Shown one piece after another: positions 55,037-64,000 of a stretch of DNA of 64,000 nucleotides (position 1 is the first letter of the stretch; each line of letters starts with the position of its first letter). Source of the stretch: QWHO01 sp039809865 (GTDB lineage: Bacteria; Vulcanimicrobiota; Xenobia; Xenobiales; QWHO01); the NCBI GenBank assembly GCA_039809865.1, contig JBDHVW010000038.1:1-64000 (forward strand). Reading direction: 5' to 3'. The notes beneath the pieces were generated by a model, which was not told the origin of the DNA, did no database searches, and worked only from the letters and a program-made list of their open reading frames with translations. Position numbers and translations under genes: made by a program.

Positions 55037-56635
55037 ATGCGACGTGGTGGAATACTAACGATATCGGTCCTGGCGGTCTTGCTCGCCACCCTGGCCCTGG
55101 GATGGGCCATGACGCGCGATCATGGCAATGGCCTGCCGGGCATTCTGGCGCAGGGGAACGGCCCGCAGGCAGACGTTGCCACCGGGGATTCCTCGGACAA
55201 CGTGACCATCACGTTCGACCCCAATTCGATCCCGGACGAGAAGGTCGGGACCTTCGTCAACGATCCGGCCGACGGTCCGCCCGAGAAGGCTCCCGAGCTG
55301 GCTCAGAATCCGAAGGACCCCAAGAATCCCAAAGACCCGAAAAAGAAAGAGCCCCAGCTCGAGCCTCGCAACTACTCCAAGTTCCTCAAGAACCCCGATT
55401 TGATGGAGTTCGCTCCCGATGAGGCTTACTTCAAGAACGTCTACTACCACATCAACCAGTCGTTCGTGCAGAAGATCGACCAGGATGTCTTGTTCGCCAG
55501 TCTGAAGTCCGAGGTGGCCAACCTGCTCAAGCAGGCCAAGGTTTCCCCCGACGGCTTGAAGCGCCTGGACAAGACCAAGAACGTGCTGACCCAGCTCTAC
55601 GATATGTACGGCACCAAGGTGGACAGGCGCCTCCTGACCCTGGCCGCCATCTACGGAATGCTGGATGGCACGAAGGATCCCTACACCGTGCTGATGCTGC
55701 CGGACGAGTATCGCAAGCTTCAGGAGCAGATGCAGGCCACCGACTTCGGCGGCATCGGCATCTACATCGAGCTCGACCGGGACAACAAGAACCAGCTGAC
55801 CATCTTCGAGCCCATCGAGGGCACCCCGGCCGCCAAAGCCGGCCTCGAGGCCGGCGACGCGATCATCAAGATCGACGGCAAGGACACCAAGAACATCACC
55901 CTGGACATGGCCCAGGCCGCCATCCGCGGCGAGAAGGGCACGGCCGTCAACCTGACGATCAAGCGCAAGGGCTCGGCCGCTCCGCTGGACTTCTCGGTGA
56001 CCCGCGACCAGATCAAGGTGGTCTCGGTCAGCAGCCACATGCTGCCCGACCAGATCGGCTACATCCGGCTGCGCCAGTTCGGCGCCGACACCAGCGAAGA
56101 GCTGCAGAACGCGACTCAGAACATGCTGGCCCAGGGCGCCAAGGCCCTGATCATCGACCTGCGCAACAACGGTGGCGGTTACATCGACGCCGCGGTGGGC
56201 GTGGTCGGGCAGTTCACCAAGAAGGGCAGCCTGGTGGTCTACACCATCAACCGCAGCGGCAACCGCCGCGACTACAACTCGAGCATCACCGGCGAGGGGG
56301 GCACCGTGCCCACCGTGGTGATGATCAACGAATACTCGGCCTCGGCCAGCGAGATCACCGCCGGTGCGATGCGCGATCACAAGATTGCCACCCTGGTCGG
56401 CTCGCACAGCTTCGGCAAAGGCTCCGTGCAGCAGCTCTACCCCTTCCCCGATGGCTCCGCCATCAAGATCACCATCGCCCGCTTCTACTCGCCCTCGGGC
56501 AAAGTCATCGACCACAAGGGCATCGAGCCCGACGTGGCCCTGAAGATGGAGCCCCGCTACGTGGGTAAGGAAAAGAACGACACCCAGCTCAAGAAAGCCA
56601 TCGAAACCCTGAAGAAGCAGATGGCCTCGAACTAA
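55037..56635 (+). CDS. C-terminal processing peptidase (S41, CtpA-type)
   Basis: The 532-residue protein has an N-terminal membrane anchor (ILTISVLAVLLATLALGWAM), a long linker that carries KNPKDPKNPKDPKKKE-type repeats, a helical region, a PDZ domain (about 240-320, ATDFGGIGIYIEL...GTPAAKAGLEAGDAIIKIDG) and the S41 serine/lysine peptidase core. Catalytic Ser is in NEYSASASEITAGAMRDH (about residue 436) and the general-base Lys in GSHSFGKGSVQQLYPF (about residue 459). YIRLRQFGADTSEEL and ALIIDLRNNGGGYIDAAVGV are typical family stretches. It should process or degrade exported proteins from their C-termini. A strong terminator follows the stop. Confidence 0.94.
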   Translation: MRRGGILTISVLAVLLATLALGWAMTRDHGNGLPGILAQGNGPQADVATGDSSDNVTITFDPNSIPDEKVGTFVNDPADGPPEKAPELAQNPKDPKNPKDPKKKEPQLEPRNYSKFLKNPDLMEFAPDEAYFKNVYYHINQSFVQKIDQDVLFASLKSEVANLLKQAKVSPDGLKRLDKTKNVLTQLYDMYGTKVDRRLLTLAAIYGMLDGTKDPYTVLMLPDEYRKLQEQMQATDFGGIGIYIELDRDNKNQLTIFEPIEGTPAAKAGLEAGDAIIKIDGKDTKNITLDMAQAAIRGEKGTAVNLTIKRKGSAAPLDFSVTRDQIKVVSVSSHMLPDQIGYIRLRQFGADTSEELQNATQNMLAQGAKALIIDLRNNGGGYIDAAVGVVGQFTKKGSLVVYTINRSGNRRDYNSSITGEGGTVPTVVMINEYSASASEITAGAMRDHKIATLVGSHSFGKGSVQQLYPFPDGSAIKITIARFYSPSGKVIDHKGIEPDVALKMEPRYVGKEKNDTQLKKAIETLKKQMASN

Positions 56636-56671
56636 AGCAAGCGAGGGCCGGGAAACCGGCCCTCTTGCTTT
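56634..56671 (+). terminator. Intrinsic terminator after the CtpA-type gene
   Basis: GAGGGCCGG (56643-56651) pairs with CCGGCCCTC (56656-56664) around a GAAA tetraloop; the pairing extends with AAAGCAA (56634-56640) and TTGCTTT (56665-56671), leaving a two-base bulge. It begins within the stop codon (56633-56635). The 3' arm contains the -35 box of the miaB promoter. Confidence 0.92.
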
Positions 56672-56694
56672 CATGCGGCTCGAAACGCTATAGT
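56665..56694 (+). promoter_or_regulatory. Promoter of miaB, overlapping the upstream terminator
   Basis: TTGCTT (56665-56670) lies in the 3' arm of the upstream terminator, and TATAGT (56689-56694) follows after 18 bp. The -10 box ends 10 nt before the miaB ATG at 56705, so the transcript should be leaderless or nearly so. No Shine-Dalgarno is visible. Confidence 0.7.
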
Positions 56695-56704
56695 TCAGCC
56701 TGAG

Positions 56705-58111
56705 ATGTTGGCTATCCCCGAAACCACCATTCCCAGGCTGGGAACCTACTATCTGCAGACCTACGGCTGTCAGATGAATCAGTACGACTCCGAGCTGCTG
56801 GCGCACATGCTCGAGGGCATGGGGCTGGCGGCCTCCGAGGACGCCGAGCACGCCGACGTGGCGGTGTTCAACACGTGCTGTATCCGCGACAACGCCGACC
56901 AGAAGGTCTACGGGCGGATGGGCGACTTCAAGCGCTACAAGCAGGCGCGCGCCAACCAGGTGCTGGCCGTGGTCGGTTGCCTGGCGCAGAAGGATGGCGA
57001 GCAGTTCCTGGAGCGGTTCCCGCAGGTCGACCTGGTGCTCGGCACCCACAACGTGCGCGACCTGCCCGAGATGGTGCTGAAGGTCCAGGGCGGCGCCGGG
57101 CGCTTCGCCAAGGTGGACAAGATGGGCGACACGTTCGACCTGCTGGCCCGCCCCACGCGCCGGTTCTCGGCCATGGTCACCATCAGCATGGGCTGCGACC
57201 AGTGGTGCACGTTCTGCATCGTGCCCTACGTGCGCGGACGGCTCAAGAGCCGCCCCGTCATGCAGGTCGTCAGCGAAGTCCGCCGACTGGCGCGCGAGGG
57301 GCACCGCGAAGTGCTGCTGCTGGGCCAGAACGTCAACGACTACGGGCGCGACCTCGAGCCCAAGAGCGACTTCGCCGACCTGATCGACGGGCTGCGCGAC
57401 GCTCCCGGCCTGGATCGGCTGCGCTTCACGAGTCCCCATCCGGCCTACTTCACGCAGCGCGTCATCGACTCGATGGCGGCCAACAAATCGATGTGCGAGC
57501 AGGTTCACCTGCCGCTGCAGTCGGGCGATGACGCCGTCCTGAAGCGGATGAAGCGCGGCTACACCGGCGCGGAGTTCATCGACCTGGCCACGCGCATGCG
57601 CGCGGCCATCCCCGGGCTGGCCATCAGCACCGACATCATCACGGGCTTCCCCGGTGAGACCGAAGAGCAGTTCCAGAACACGCTGAGGGTGGTGCGCGAG
57701 GTGCGCTTCGACAGCGCCTTCATGTTCGCATACTCGCCGCGCCCCGGCACGCCGGGGGCCCTGTTCAAGGACCAGGTGCCCGAGGACGACCGCATGGACC
57801 GCCTCTACCGCCTGATCGAGCTGCAGAACGGCATCTCGATGGAGAAGAACGGCGAGAAGCTCGGCCGCACCGAGGAAGTGCTGGTGGAAGGTCCCTCCAA
57901 GAAGGACCCCAACCGCTACACCGGCCGCACCCGCTGCGGCCGCCTGGTCCATTTCGAAGCGACCAGCGACCTGACCGGCCATCTGGCACGCGTTCAATTA
58001 AGTCAACACTTCACCTGGGGCTTCGTGGGTAGGCTCCAGGACGCTGAGGCAAAGCCCGGCGACTGGTCACCTCTCAACTCTCAACTCACAACTCTCAACT
58101 CACAACTATGA
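56705..58111 (+). CDS. miaB: MiaB tRNA-2-methylthio-N6-isopentenyladenosine synthase
   Basis: MiaB is a radical SAM methylthiotransferase that adds the 2-methylthio group to i6A37 of tRNA. The 468-residue product has the N-terminal UPF0004 domain with the first cluster cysteines (TYGCQMNQYDSELLAHML, NTCCIRDNADQKVYGRMG, VVGCLAQKDGE), the radical SAM CxxxCxxC motif in GCDQWCTFCIVPYVRGR, and the TRAM domain near the C-terminus (EEVLVEGPSKKDPNRYTGRTRCGRLVHF). The last 14 residues or so (SPLNSQLTTLNSQL) are encoded by a tandem 14-bp repeat and do not belong to the family, so the C-terminus has been extended. Its stop overlaps the kinase start (ATGA). Confidence 0.96.
   Translation: MLAIPETTIPRLGTYYLQTYGCQMNQYDSELLAHMLEGMGLAASEDAEHADVAVFNTCCIRDNADQKVYGRMGDFKRYKQARANQVLAVVGCLAQKDGEQFLERFPQVDLVLGTHNVRDLPEMVLKVQGGAGRFAKVDKMGDTFDLLARPTRRFSAMVTISMGCDQWCTFCIVPYVRGRLKSRPVMQVVSEVRRLAREGHREVLLLGQNVNDYGRDLEPKSDFADLIDGLRDAPGLDRLRFTSPHPAYFTQRVIDSMAANKSMCEQVHLPLQSGDDAVLKRMKRGYTGAEFIDLATRMRAAIPGLAISTDIITGFPGETEEQFQNTLRVVREVRFDSAFMFAYSPRPGTPGALFKDQVPEDDRMDRLYRLIELQNGISMEKNGEKLGRTEEVLVEGPSKKDPNRYTGRTRCGRLVHFEATSDLTGHLARVQLSQHFTWGFVGRLQDAEAKPGDWSPLNSQLTTLNSQL
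58078..58107. repeat. Tandem 14-bp repeat at the 3' end of miaB
   Basis: CTCTCAACTCACAA is repeated exactly twice (58078-58091 and 58092-58105) after a related partial unit at 58070-58077. It encodes the non-family C-terminal tail of MiaB and lies directly before the overlapping ATG of the kinase gene. TCAACT-type units resemble, in a degenerate way, the TCAACTGTCGAC units of the 25-bp dispersed repeat. Confidence 0.8.
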
Positions 58112-60162
58112 GGTGGGTCCGTCCCGGTCTGCCCGAGCTGGCCAGCCGCCTGCTCGGGGAAGCCCTGGAAGCGTGCTGTTTGCGCGCGGGGGCCGCGCGT
58201 GGGTGGGTGCTGCTGCCGACCATGGCTCCCGATTCCAGCCACGACCTGATCGCCTGTCTGGGCACCAATGCCCCCACTCGGAGGCGCCTGTCGGGAATGT
58301 TGCCTGAGGCCGGGGGCACTGTGGGTCCGGTGGAGCTGAACGGCCTCTGCCCCTTCCCAAACCCCCAGCCCGCCTTCATGTTTCCGTTGGGGCGCGGCGC
58401 CATGATGCTGGAAGGCCCCAGCGCCCCCCCGGCCCGCCTCATCGAGCAGGTCTCTCTGTGCCTCCAGCGGATCGAGGTCGAACGCGAGGCGGAGGCGCTG
58501 CGCCAGCGCGTCCAGCGCCTGTCGGAGGAGCTGCAGGCCAGCCAGCGCCACTCCAACTCGCGCCTCAAGCCCACTCTGGAGACCACCAAGCGCCGCACCG
58601 AGGCGCTCTCCTCGTGGCACCAGTATGCCGCCAGCATGCTGGCCACACCCCACCTGGCCAGCGCCCTGCCGGCCCTGGCCTCGCGCGCCGCCAACGTGCT
58701 GGACCACCGTTTCGCCGCCATCATGATCCAGGAGACCCGACGACTGCGGATTTACGGGGGAGAGGAGCTGACCCGGCGCGTCGGCCCCGTGGTGCCGATC
58801 CGTCAGCTTGGCTCCATCGGCAAACGGGTATTGCGCGACGGGGAGTTCTTCGTGTCCTCCAAGGACCTGGGACGCCTCGACCGCAGCCGCCTCTTCACGC
58901 GCATCGGCCTCAAGAGCCTGCTGGCCTTCCCCCTCGAGCTCGACGGGAAGGTGCTGGGGCTCTTGCTGTTGGGCGATCCGGGCATCCGCACCTACGCTCC
59001 CGAGGAGCTTGACCTGGCGCGCTTGATGGCCCACCAGGTGTCGCTCATCCTCGAGAACGCGATGCTCGTGTCCACGGCCGACCTCGAGCGCGTGGTGGCT
59101 CGCGCCGTGTTGGACAGTATGGCGGACGGCGTCTACACCCTCGCTTGGGAGAAGCGCATCACCGGCTTCAACCCGGCCGCCGAGCAGATCACCGGCTGGA
59201 CGGCCGAGCAGGCGGTGGGGCGCACCTGCTCCGAGGTCTTCCAGGCGAAGTATTGCGAGGCCGCCGGCATGGAGGGCCACACCTGCCAGGAGAACTGCCC
59301 CCTGCTGCGCCTGCTGGCCAACCAGCGCCTGATGGAGAGCGGCCTGACCGTGGAAGGCACCATCAAGAACCGGGCCGGCGAGAGCCGCTACGTCAGCTCG
59401 ACTTACTCGGTGGTGGTGGATCGGGGCGACCTGCTGGGCGCGGTGGTCATTTTCCGCGATATCACGGCCAAGAAGGCGATCGAGCAGATGAAGTCCGATT
59501 ACGCCGCCGCGCTGTCGCACGATCTCAAGACCCCGCTGACGGCCATGAAGGGCTACGCCATCACGCTTTTGCGCCACGGCGAGAAGCTGGACGAGGCCAC
59601 CCGGCACGAGGCGCTCGAGGTGATCAACTCCGAGATCGACCGCGTGACCCGCATGTTCGACAACCTCCTGCACCAGGCACGCTACGAGGCCGGGCAGCAC
59701 ACCGTGCACCTGGAGGCGGTGCCCCTGGAGCCCGCGGTGCGCCGCGTGGTGTCGCTGCACCAGGTGGGCTCGCGCAAGCACCAGCTGGCCTACACGGTCG
59801 AGCCGGGGCTGGAGGTGCGGGCCGATCGCGATCAGCTCGACCAGGTGCTGAACAACCTGGTTTCCAACGCCATCAAGTATTCGCCGCAGGGGGGCGAGGT
59901 CAAGATTTCGACCGAGGTGGAGTCGAGCTACGCCATCATCTGGGTGGAGGACAGCGGGCCGGGCATTCCCAAGGACAAGCAGACGTCGGTCTTCGAGCGT
60001 TTCCGCCGCCTGGAGGAGCGCAAGCACTGGCGCGTGCAGGGAAGCGGCCTGGGCCTCTACATCACCAAGACGCTGGTGGACCAGATGGGTGGCCAGGTGG
60101 GTTTGGAGAGCGAAGAAGGCCAGGGCTGCCGATTCTGGGTGCGTTTGCCCCGTATGCGGTGA
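58108..60162 (+). CDS. Soluble sensor histidine kinase with GAF and PAS domains
   Basis: The 684-residue kinase has no membrane segment. It holds a degenerate N-terminal domain (1-120), a coiled-coil (about 115-170), a GAF domain (about 175-310), a PAS domain (about 330-450, MADGVYTLAWEKRITGFNPAAEQITGW) with a Cys-rich insert CEAAGMEGHTCQENC, a HisKA domain with His in LSHDLKTPLTAMKGY (about residue 470) and a HATPase domain (NLVSNAIKYSPQGG, DSGPGIP, GSGLGLYI). All catalytic boxes are intact. It is paralogous to the hslV-linked kinase at 1707. The start ATG overlaps the miaB stop (ATGA). It lies upstream of hslU in what looks like one transcription unit. The PAS Cys cluster could sense metals or redox state. 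Confidence 0.95.
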   Translation: MRWVRPGLPELASRLLGEALEACCLRAGAARGWVLLPTMAPDSSHDLIACLGTNAPTRRRLSGMLPEAGGTVGPVELNGLCPFPNPQPAFMFPLGRGAMMLEGPSAPPARLIEQVSLCLQRIEVEREAEALRQRVQRLSEELQASQRHSNSRLKPTLETTKRRTEALSSWHQYAASMLATPHLASALPALASRAANVLDHRFAAIMIQETRRLRIYGGEELTRRVGPVVPIRQLGSIGKRVLRDGEFFVSSKDLGRLDRSRLFTRIGLKSLLAFPLELDGKVLGLLLLGDPGIRTYAPEELDLARLMAHQVSLILENAMLVSTADLERVVARAVLDSMADGVYTLAWEKRITGFNPAAEQITGWTAEQAVGRTCSEVFQAKYCEAAGMEGHTCQENCPLLRLLANQRLMESGLTVEGTIKNRAGESRYVSSTYSVVVDRGDLLGAVVIFRDITAKKAIEQMKSDYAAALSHDLKTPLTAMKGYAITLLRHGEKLDEATRHEALEVINSEIDRVTRMFDNLLHQARYEAGQHTVHLEAVPLEPAVRRVVSLHQVGSRKHQLAYTVEPGLEVRADRDQLDQVLNNLVSNAIKYSPQGGEVKISTEVESSYAIIWVEDSGPGIPKDKQTSVFERFRRLEERKHWRVQGSGLGLYITKTLVDQMGGQVGLESEEGQGCRFWVRLPRMR

Positions 60163-60197
60163 AGGAAATCGGCTCGCGTCGCCTAACTTGACGCGCG

Positions 60198-61369
60198 ATG
60201 TTGAATAGAATTGCAAACGAAGTGCGCAGCGAGCCGCAGGCGAGCGTAGGTCGGGCGCTGGTTGCAGGGGTCGTTCTGGCGATTTTGGCGCTGCCTGCCG
60301 CCGCTCAGATCGCCGAGTCGCTGAAGTCGAAGTATCACAAAGAGGCCGACCTGGGCTACCGGGTCGTCAACGGCAACGCCGTGGGAGACGTGCAGAAGTA
60401 CGTCCACGACAAGGACACCAAGATCATCGTGCTGCAGTCGATGGTCGACCAGGTGCCCGAGGCCACCGCGGTGGCGCTCGTCGATTGGGTGCGCGAGGGC
60501 CACACGCTGTGGATCTACGACTCGCGCCTGGGCGAGAAGTATTTCGGCTTCAAGGACTACCCGCTGATCCGCGAGCAGTTCAAGGGCAAGGACGAGAAGG
60601 GTGACTTCGGCGGCCAGAGCGCCCGCGGCGTGGCCACCGTCATCATCGCCTTCGGGATGCACCCGGCCGTGACCGGAGTGGGCGAGGCGACGGCCTTTCT
60701 GCCGATTCTGGCCGAGAACAAAGAGGACAAGAACAAAGACCGCTTTCCGGCCGTGGCCGTCGAGGGTGACACGGTGGCGCTGATGCGCTTCGCTCACGAC
60801 TCCCCGGCGCTGTGCGCGCTGCGCCAGGAAGGGCGCGGCCTGGTCGTCTTCAAGCCGCTGGTGTGGACCGAGGCTTACTCGGGCGAGCGCATCCAGGGTA
60901 ACCTGCTGGAGCTGTCCGCGGGCTACCAGATCCCGGGCGTGGGCGGCGAGGACCTGGTGGGCGATCCGCCCGGTCCCAAGCACGATTTCATCACGGGCAA
61001 CCCGGCCACTCCGGTAGTCGGCTCGAGCGGCCGCGTAACGGCCACTCCGATGCCGGTGGAGACGCCCACGGTGGCGGCCACTCCGAGGGCCGCGGGGGTC
61101 GACCGCGTGGCCCTTTCGGGGGAGAATTTCGAGGGCACGATCCTGACGCCCGAGTTTCGCTTCGAGACGGGCGGCAACAGCCTGATGCTCAAGCACACCG
61201 ACATCAAGCGCGTGGACATCGGGGGCTCGCTCGATCTGGACCTGCTGACGCTGGCCAACGGCGAGACCCACAAAGGCCTGTGGATGACCCGCAAGATCGA
61301 GGTGCAGAACAAGGACGGCACCAAGGTCTTCGAAAAGGCGGACATCAAGAGCATCGAGTTCGCCAACCC

Positions 61370-61373
<4 letters not shown>
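60198..61373 (+). CDS. Exported or membrane-anchored protein of unknown function
   Basis: The 391-residue product has an N-terminal hydrophobic segment (VAGVVLAILALPAAAQ, about residues 22-37) that may be a signal peptide. The mature N-terminal 190 residues look like a Rossmann/glutamine amidotransferase-like fold of the DUF4350 type (KIIVLQSMVDQVPEATAVALVDWVREGHTLWIYDSRLGEKYFGF). A Pro/Thr-rich linker follows (about 270-300), then a small domain with repeated strands (EFRFETGGNSLMLKHTDIKRVDIGGSLDLDLLTLANGETHKGL) as in LysM-free surface proteins with KxDI strands. No function is clear. It starts 35 bp after the kinase stop and its own stop overlaps hslU as ATGA. Confidence 0.75.
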
Positions 61374-62821
<1,448 letters not shown>

Positions 62822-62825
62822 CCTT

Positions 62826-63272
62826 ATGGGTCTACTCTGTGAGGTCAGGGCTCTGACACAAGAAGAGGCAGACGCCTTCTGGCGCACGCGCGTGAAAGCG
62901 AATCTACCGACGGGAATCAACCTTGGCAAGAGTTGGCACGCCCTTCACTGGCTGTTGACCAAGAGCGACTTTGAAACCCCTCATCCACTAGCATTTCTGG
63001 TCCGGGGAGGCCGTGAAACCGAGGGTGAGTATCCGTATCGATTCTTTGATGCGACGCTCGTTTGCTCGCTGCTCGACCAGTTGCCCGACGAAGCGCTCTT
63101 GCGAGAACGTTTCGATCCTAGGGCCATGGATGCCGCCAACGTCTATCCAGTTGTTTGGACCCGCGAAGGGGCCGAGGCACGTGATTGGGTATTCGACTGC
63201 TATCGAAAGCTTCGTGACTACTTTGTTCTTGCGTCCCTTGAGGGCAAGGGCCTACTCGTCCTGATCTCCTGA
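62826..63272 (+). CDS. DUF1877-family protein
   Basis: The 148-residue product shows INLGKSWHALHWLLTKSDFETPHPLAFLVRGG, DQLPDEALLRERFDPRAMDAANVYPVVW and DCYRKLRDYFVLASLEGKGLLVLI, the layout of DUF1877 (YfbM-type): LDKAWHxLHxLLTG, then a helix with LRxRFDPxxMxxxxIYP and an aromatic helix near the end. The family function is unknown. Codon use looks a little less GC-rich than its neighbours. The start ATG 62826 lies 4 bp after the hslU stop, so it may be co-transcribed with hslU, but this kind of gene often sits at variable positions. Confidence 0.8.
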   Translation: MGLLCEVRALTQEEADAFWRTRVKANLPTGINLGKSWHALHWLLTKSDFETPHPLAFLVRGGRETEGEYPYRFFDATLVCSLLDQLPDEALLRERFDPRAMDAANVYPVVWTREGAEARDWVFDCYRKLRDYFVLASLEGKGLLVLIS

Positions 63273-63318
63273 AAGCTTGGAAACGGGACGCTCCCGGTGC
63301 AGTGGCGAATCAACGCCC

Positions 63319-63903
63319 ATGCTGGAGCTGACGAGAGATCAACGGGTCGTGCTCGATCCGTGCAGTTGGGAGACCTACCAACGGATCGTGCGCGAGCATA
63401 AAGACCGCTCCGCGCCGCGCTTTACCTATGACCGGGGGGTCCTGGAGATCATGAGTCCATCGTCCGAGCACGAGATCACCAGCGAGGCGATCAAGCAACT
63501 GGTCTGGGAGGTTTGTGCCGAGCGCTCGATTCCCGTTCTCTCGCTGGGCTCGACGACGCAACGACGAGAGGCTCTCCAGCGCGGCGTAGAGCCAGACTCG
63601 TCCTACCTCTTTGGCGACCTGAGACGCGACCCCGAGCGAGAGCCGCCCGACCTGGTGGTGGAAGTGGAGTTGACCCGGTCCGCGCTGGACAAACTCCCCA
63701 TCTTCGCCCAACTGGGTGTCCCGGAGGTCTGGCGCTGGTCCGAAAATAGCCTGTCCATCTGGCGGCTCGCCGCTGGAACCTACCAGCCCGCTCCGCACAG
63801 CGGTTTCCTCCCGGTAACGGCGACCCGGTTGACGGAAATTCTCCGCCAGTTCGAGCCCGCCAGCTGGCCTGGACGCCTTCGTTCCTGGGCACGCGCCCTC
63901 TGA
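63319..63903 (+). CDS. Uma2-family restriction-endonuclease-fold protein (DUF820)
   Basis: The 194-residue product begins MLELTRDQRVVLDPCSWETYQRIV and continues RFTYDRGVLEIMSPSSEHEITSEAIKQLV, then EPDSSYLFGDLR and PDLVVEVELTRSALDKLPIFAQLGVPEVWRW. This is the Uma2 pattern: RFTYxxGxLEIMSPSxxHE, EPDxSYY, and PDLVVEVxxTxxxxDKxxxYxxxGVPEVW, with a PD-(D/E)XK-like site (Asp in PDLVVEVE and the following Lys). The function is unproven; a nuclease fold is accepted. Two starts are possible: TTG 63277 or ATG 63319, the latter better matching the family start. The last 97 bases of the window (63904-64000) show nothing I can support. Confidence 0.9.
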   Translation: MLELTRDQRVVLDPCSWETYQRIVREHKDRSAPRFTYDRGVLEIMSPSSEHEITSEAIKQLVWEVCAERSIPVLSLGSTTQRREALQRGVEPDSSYLFGDLRRDPEREPPDLVVEVELTRSALDKLPIFAQLGVPEVWRWSENSLSIWRLAAGTYQPAPHSGFLPVTATRLTEILRQFEPASWPGRLRSWARAL

Positions 63904-64000
63904 CGAGATGCAGCCTACGGGATGATGGCGGATATGCAGCTCCCGTGTGGAGCAGTGCATGCCCGATCCGCCCGAGTAAACACGCACTCACAGCTGGTTA

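Noticed and set aside
55055..57997. A 980-codon open frame on the minus strand opposite the CtpA-type protease and miaB.
   Set aside because: It runs antisense through two confidently identified genes and their terminator, and the translated sequence has no motif.
58081..60216. A 711-codon minus-strand frame opposite the second kinase.
   Set aside because: Same antisense composition; the plus strand has all kinase motifs.

Overview
The window is 64 kb of GC-rich, densely packed chromosomal DNA from a bacterium that I cannot name to phylum. Lipoprotein signals, a periplasmic MsrP/MsrQ pair, a SpoIID/LytB-like protein, HslV/HslU and FlhA/FliG-derived domains point to an uncultured, probably diderm lineage. 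I see no rRNA, tRNA, CRISPR array, phage or complete insertion sequence. Genes cover almost everything; the longest gene-free gaps are 44008-44258 (251 bp, holding a long inverted repeat) and 37505-37741 (237 bp). Many long open frames lie antisense to real genes because of the GC-rich third codon position, and these were left out.

Layout. 1-7.6 kb: 5' part of mutS, a very acidic small protein with a terminator, hslV plus a GAF/PAS histidine kinase, a SpoVG-like gene coupled to dprA, a PerM/AI-2E-type membrane protein and a secreted protein. 7.6-12.7 kb: two tandem, translationally coupled proteins that look like Hsp90 relatives with dead ATPase sites. 12.7-19.3 kb: small unknowns, a beta-lactamase-fold hydrolase and a UvrD-like helicase-nuclease. 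19.4-27.1 kb: a 1048-residue protein of about eight 70-residue repeats, an export operon (C11 protease lipoprotein, S1/P1 nuclease), then a creatininase-family gene and a DUF4031-like gene. 27.0-33.5 kb, minus strand: beta-propeller, zinc dehydrogenase, formyltransferase, hybrid kinase, phosphodiesterase. 33.6-36.8 kb: a thioredoxin-like lipoprotein whose first active-site cysteine codon is UGA (candidate selenoprotein), then a copper P-type ATPase with four YHS domains. 36.9-44 kb: a DUF433/DUF5615 pair, small unknowns, a Ser/Thr kinase, a GlcD/GlcF-type fusion, a sulfatase. 44.3-51.3 kb: aroC, SpoIID-like, SIS protein, XdhC, msrPQ, lytic transglycosylase. 51.4-54.1 kb: a VapBC-type pair and an unusual soluble FlhA-C/FliG fusion. 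54.2-63.9 kb: hpf, a DnaJ-type zinc-finger protein, a CtpA-type protease, miaB, a second GAF/PAS kinase, an unknown secreted protein, hslU, DUF1877 and Uma2 genes.

Expression signals. Many adjacent genes overlap by four bases as NTGA, and all four NTG start codons occur (ATG, GTG, TTG and, twice, CTG). At least six genes without a Shine-Dalgarno have a -10 box ending only 8-12 nt before the start codon, which predicts leaderless or near-leaderless mRNAs. Others (SpoVG-like gene, hpf, the selenoprotein candidate, the transglycosylase) have strong Shine-Dalgarno sites, so both initiation modes are in use.

The best leads for new biology are the UGA-containing thioredoxin, the FlhA-C/FliG chimera without membrane segments, the tandem Hsp90-like pseudo-ATPases, the CTG starts at NTGA overlaps, and the separation of hslV from hslU with each half linked to a paralogous histidine kinase.
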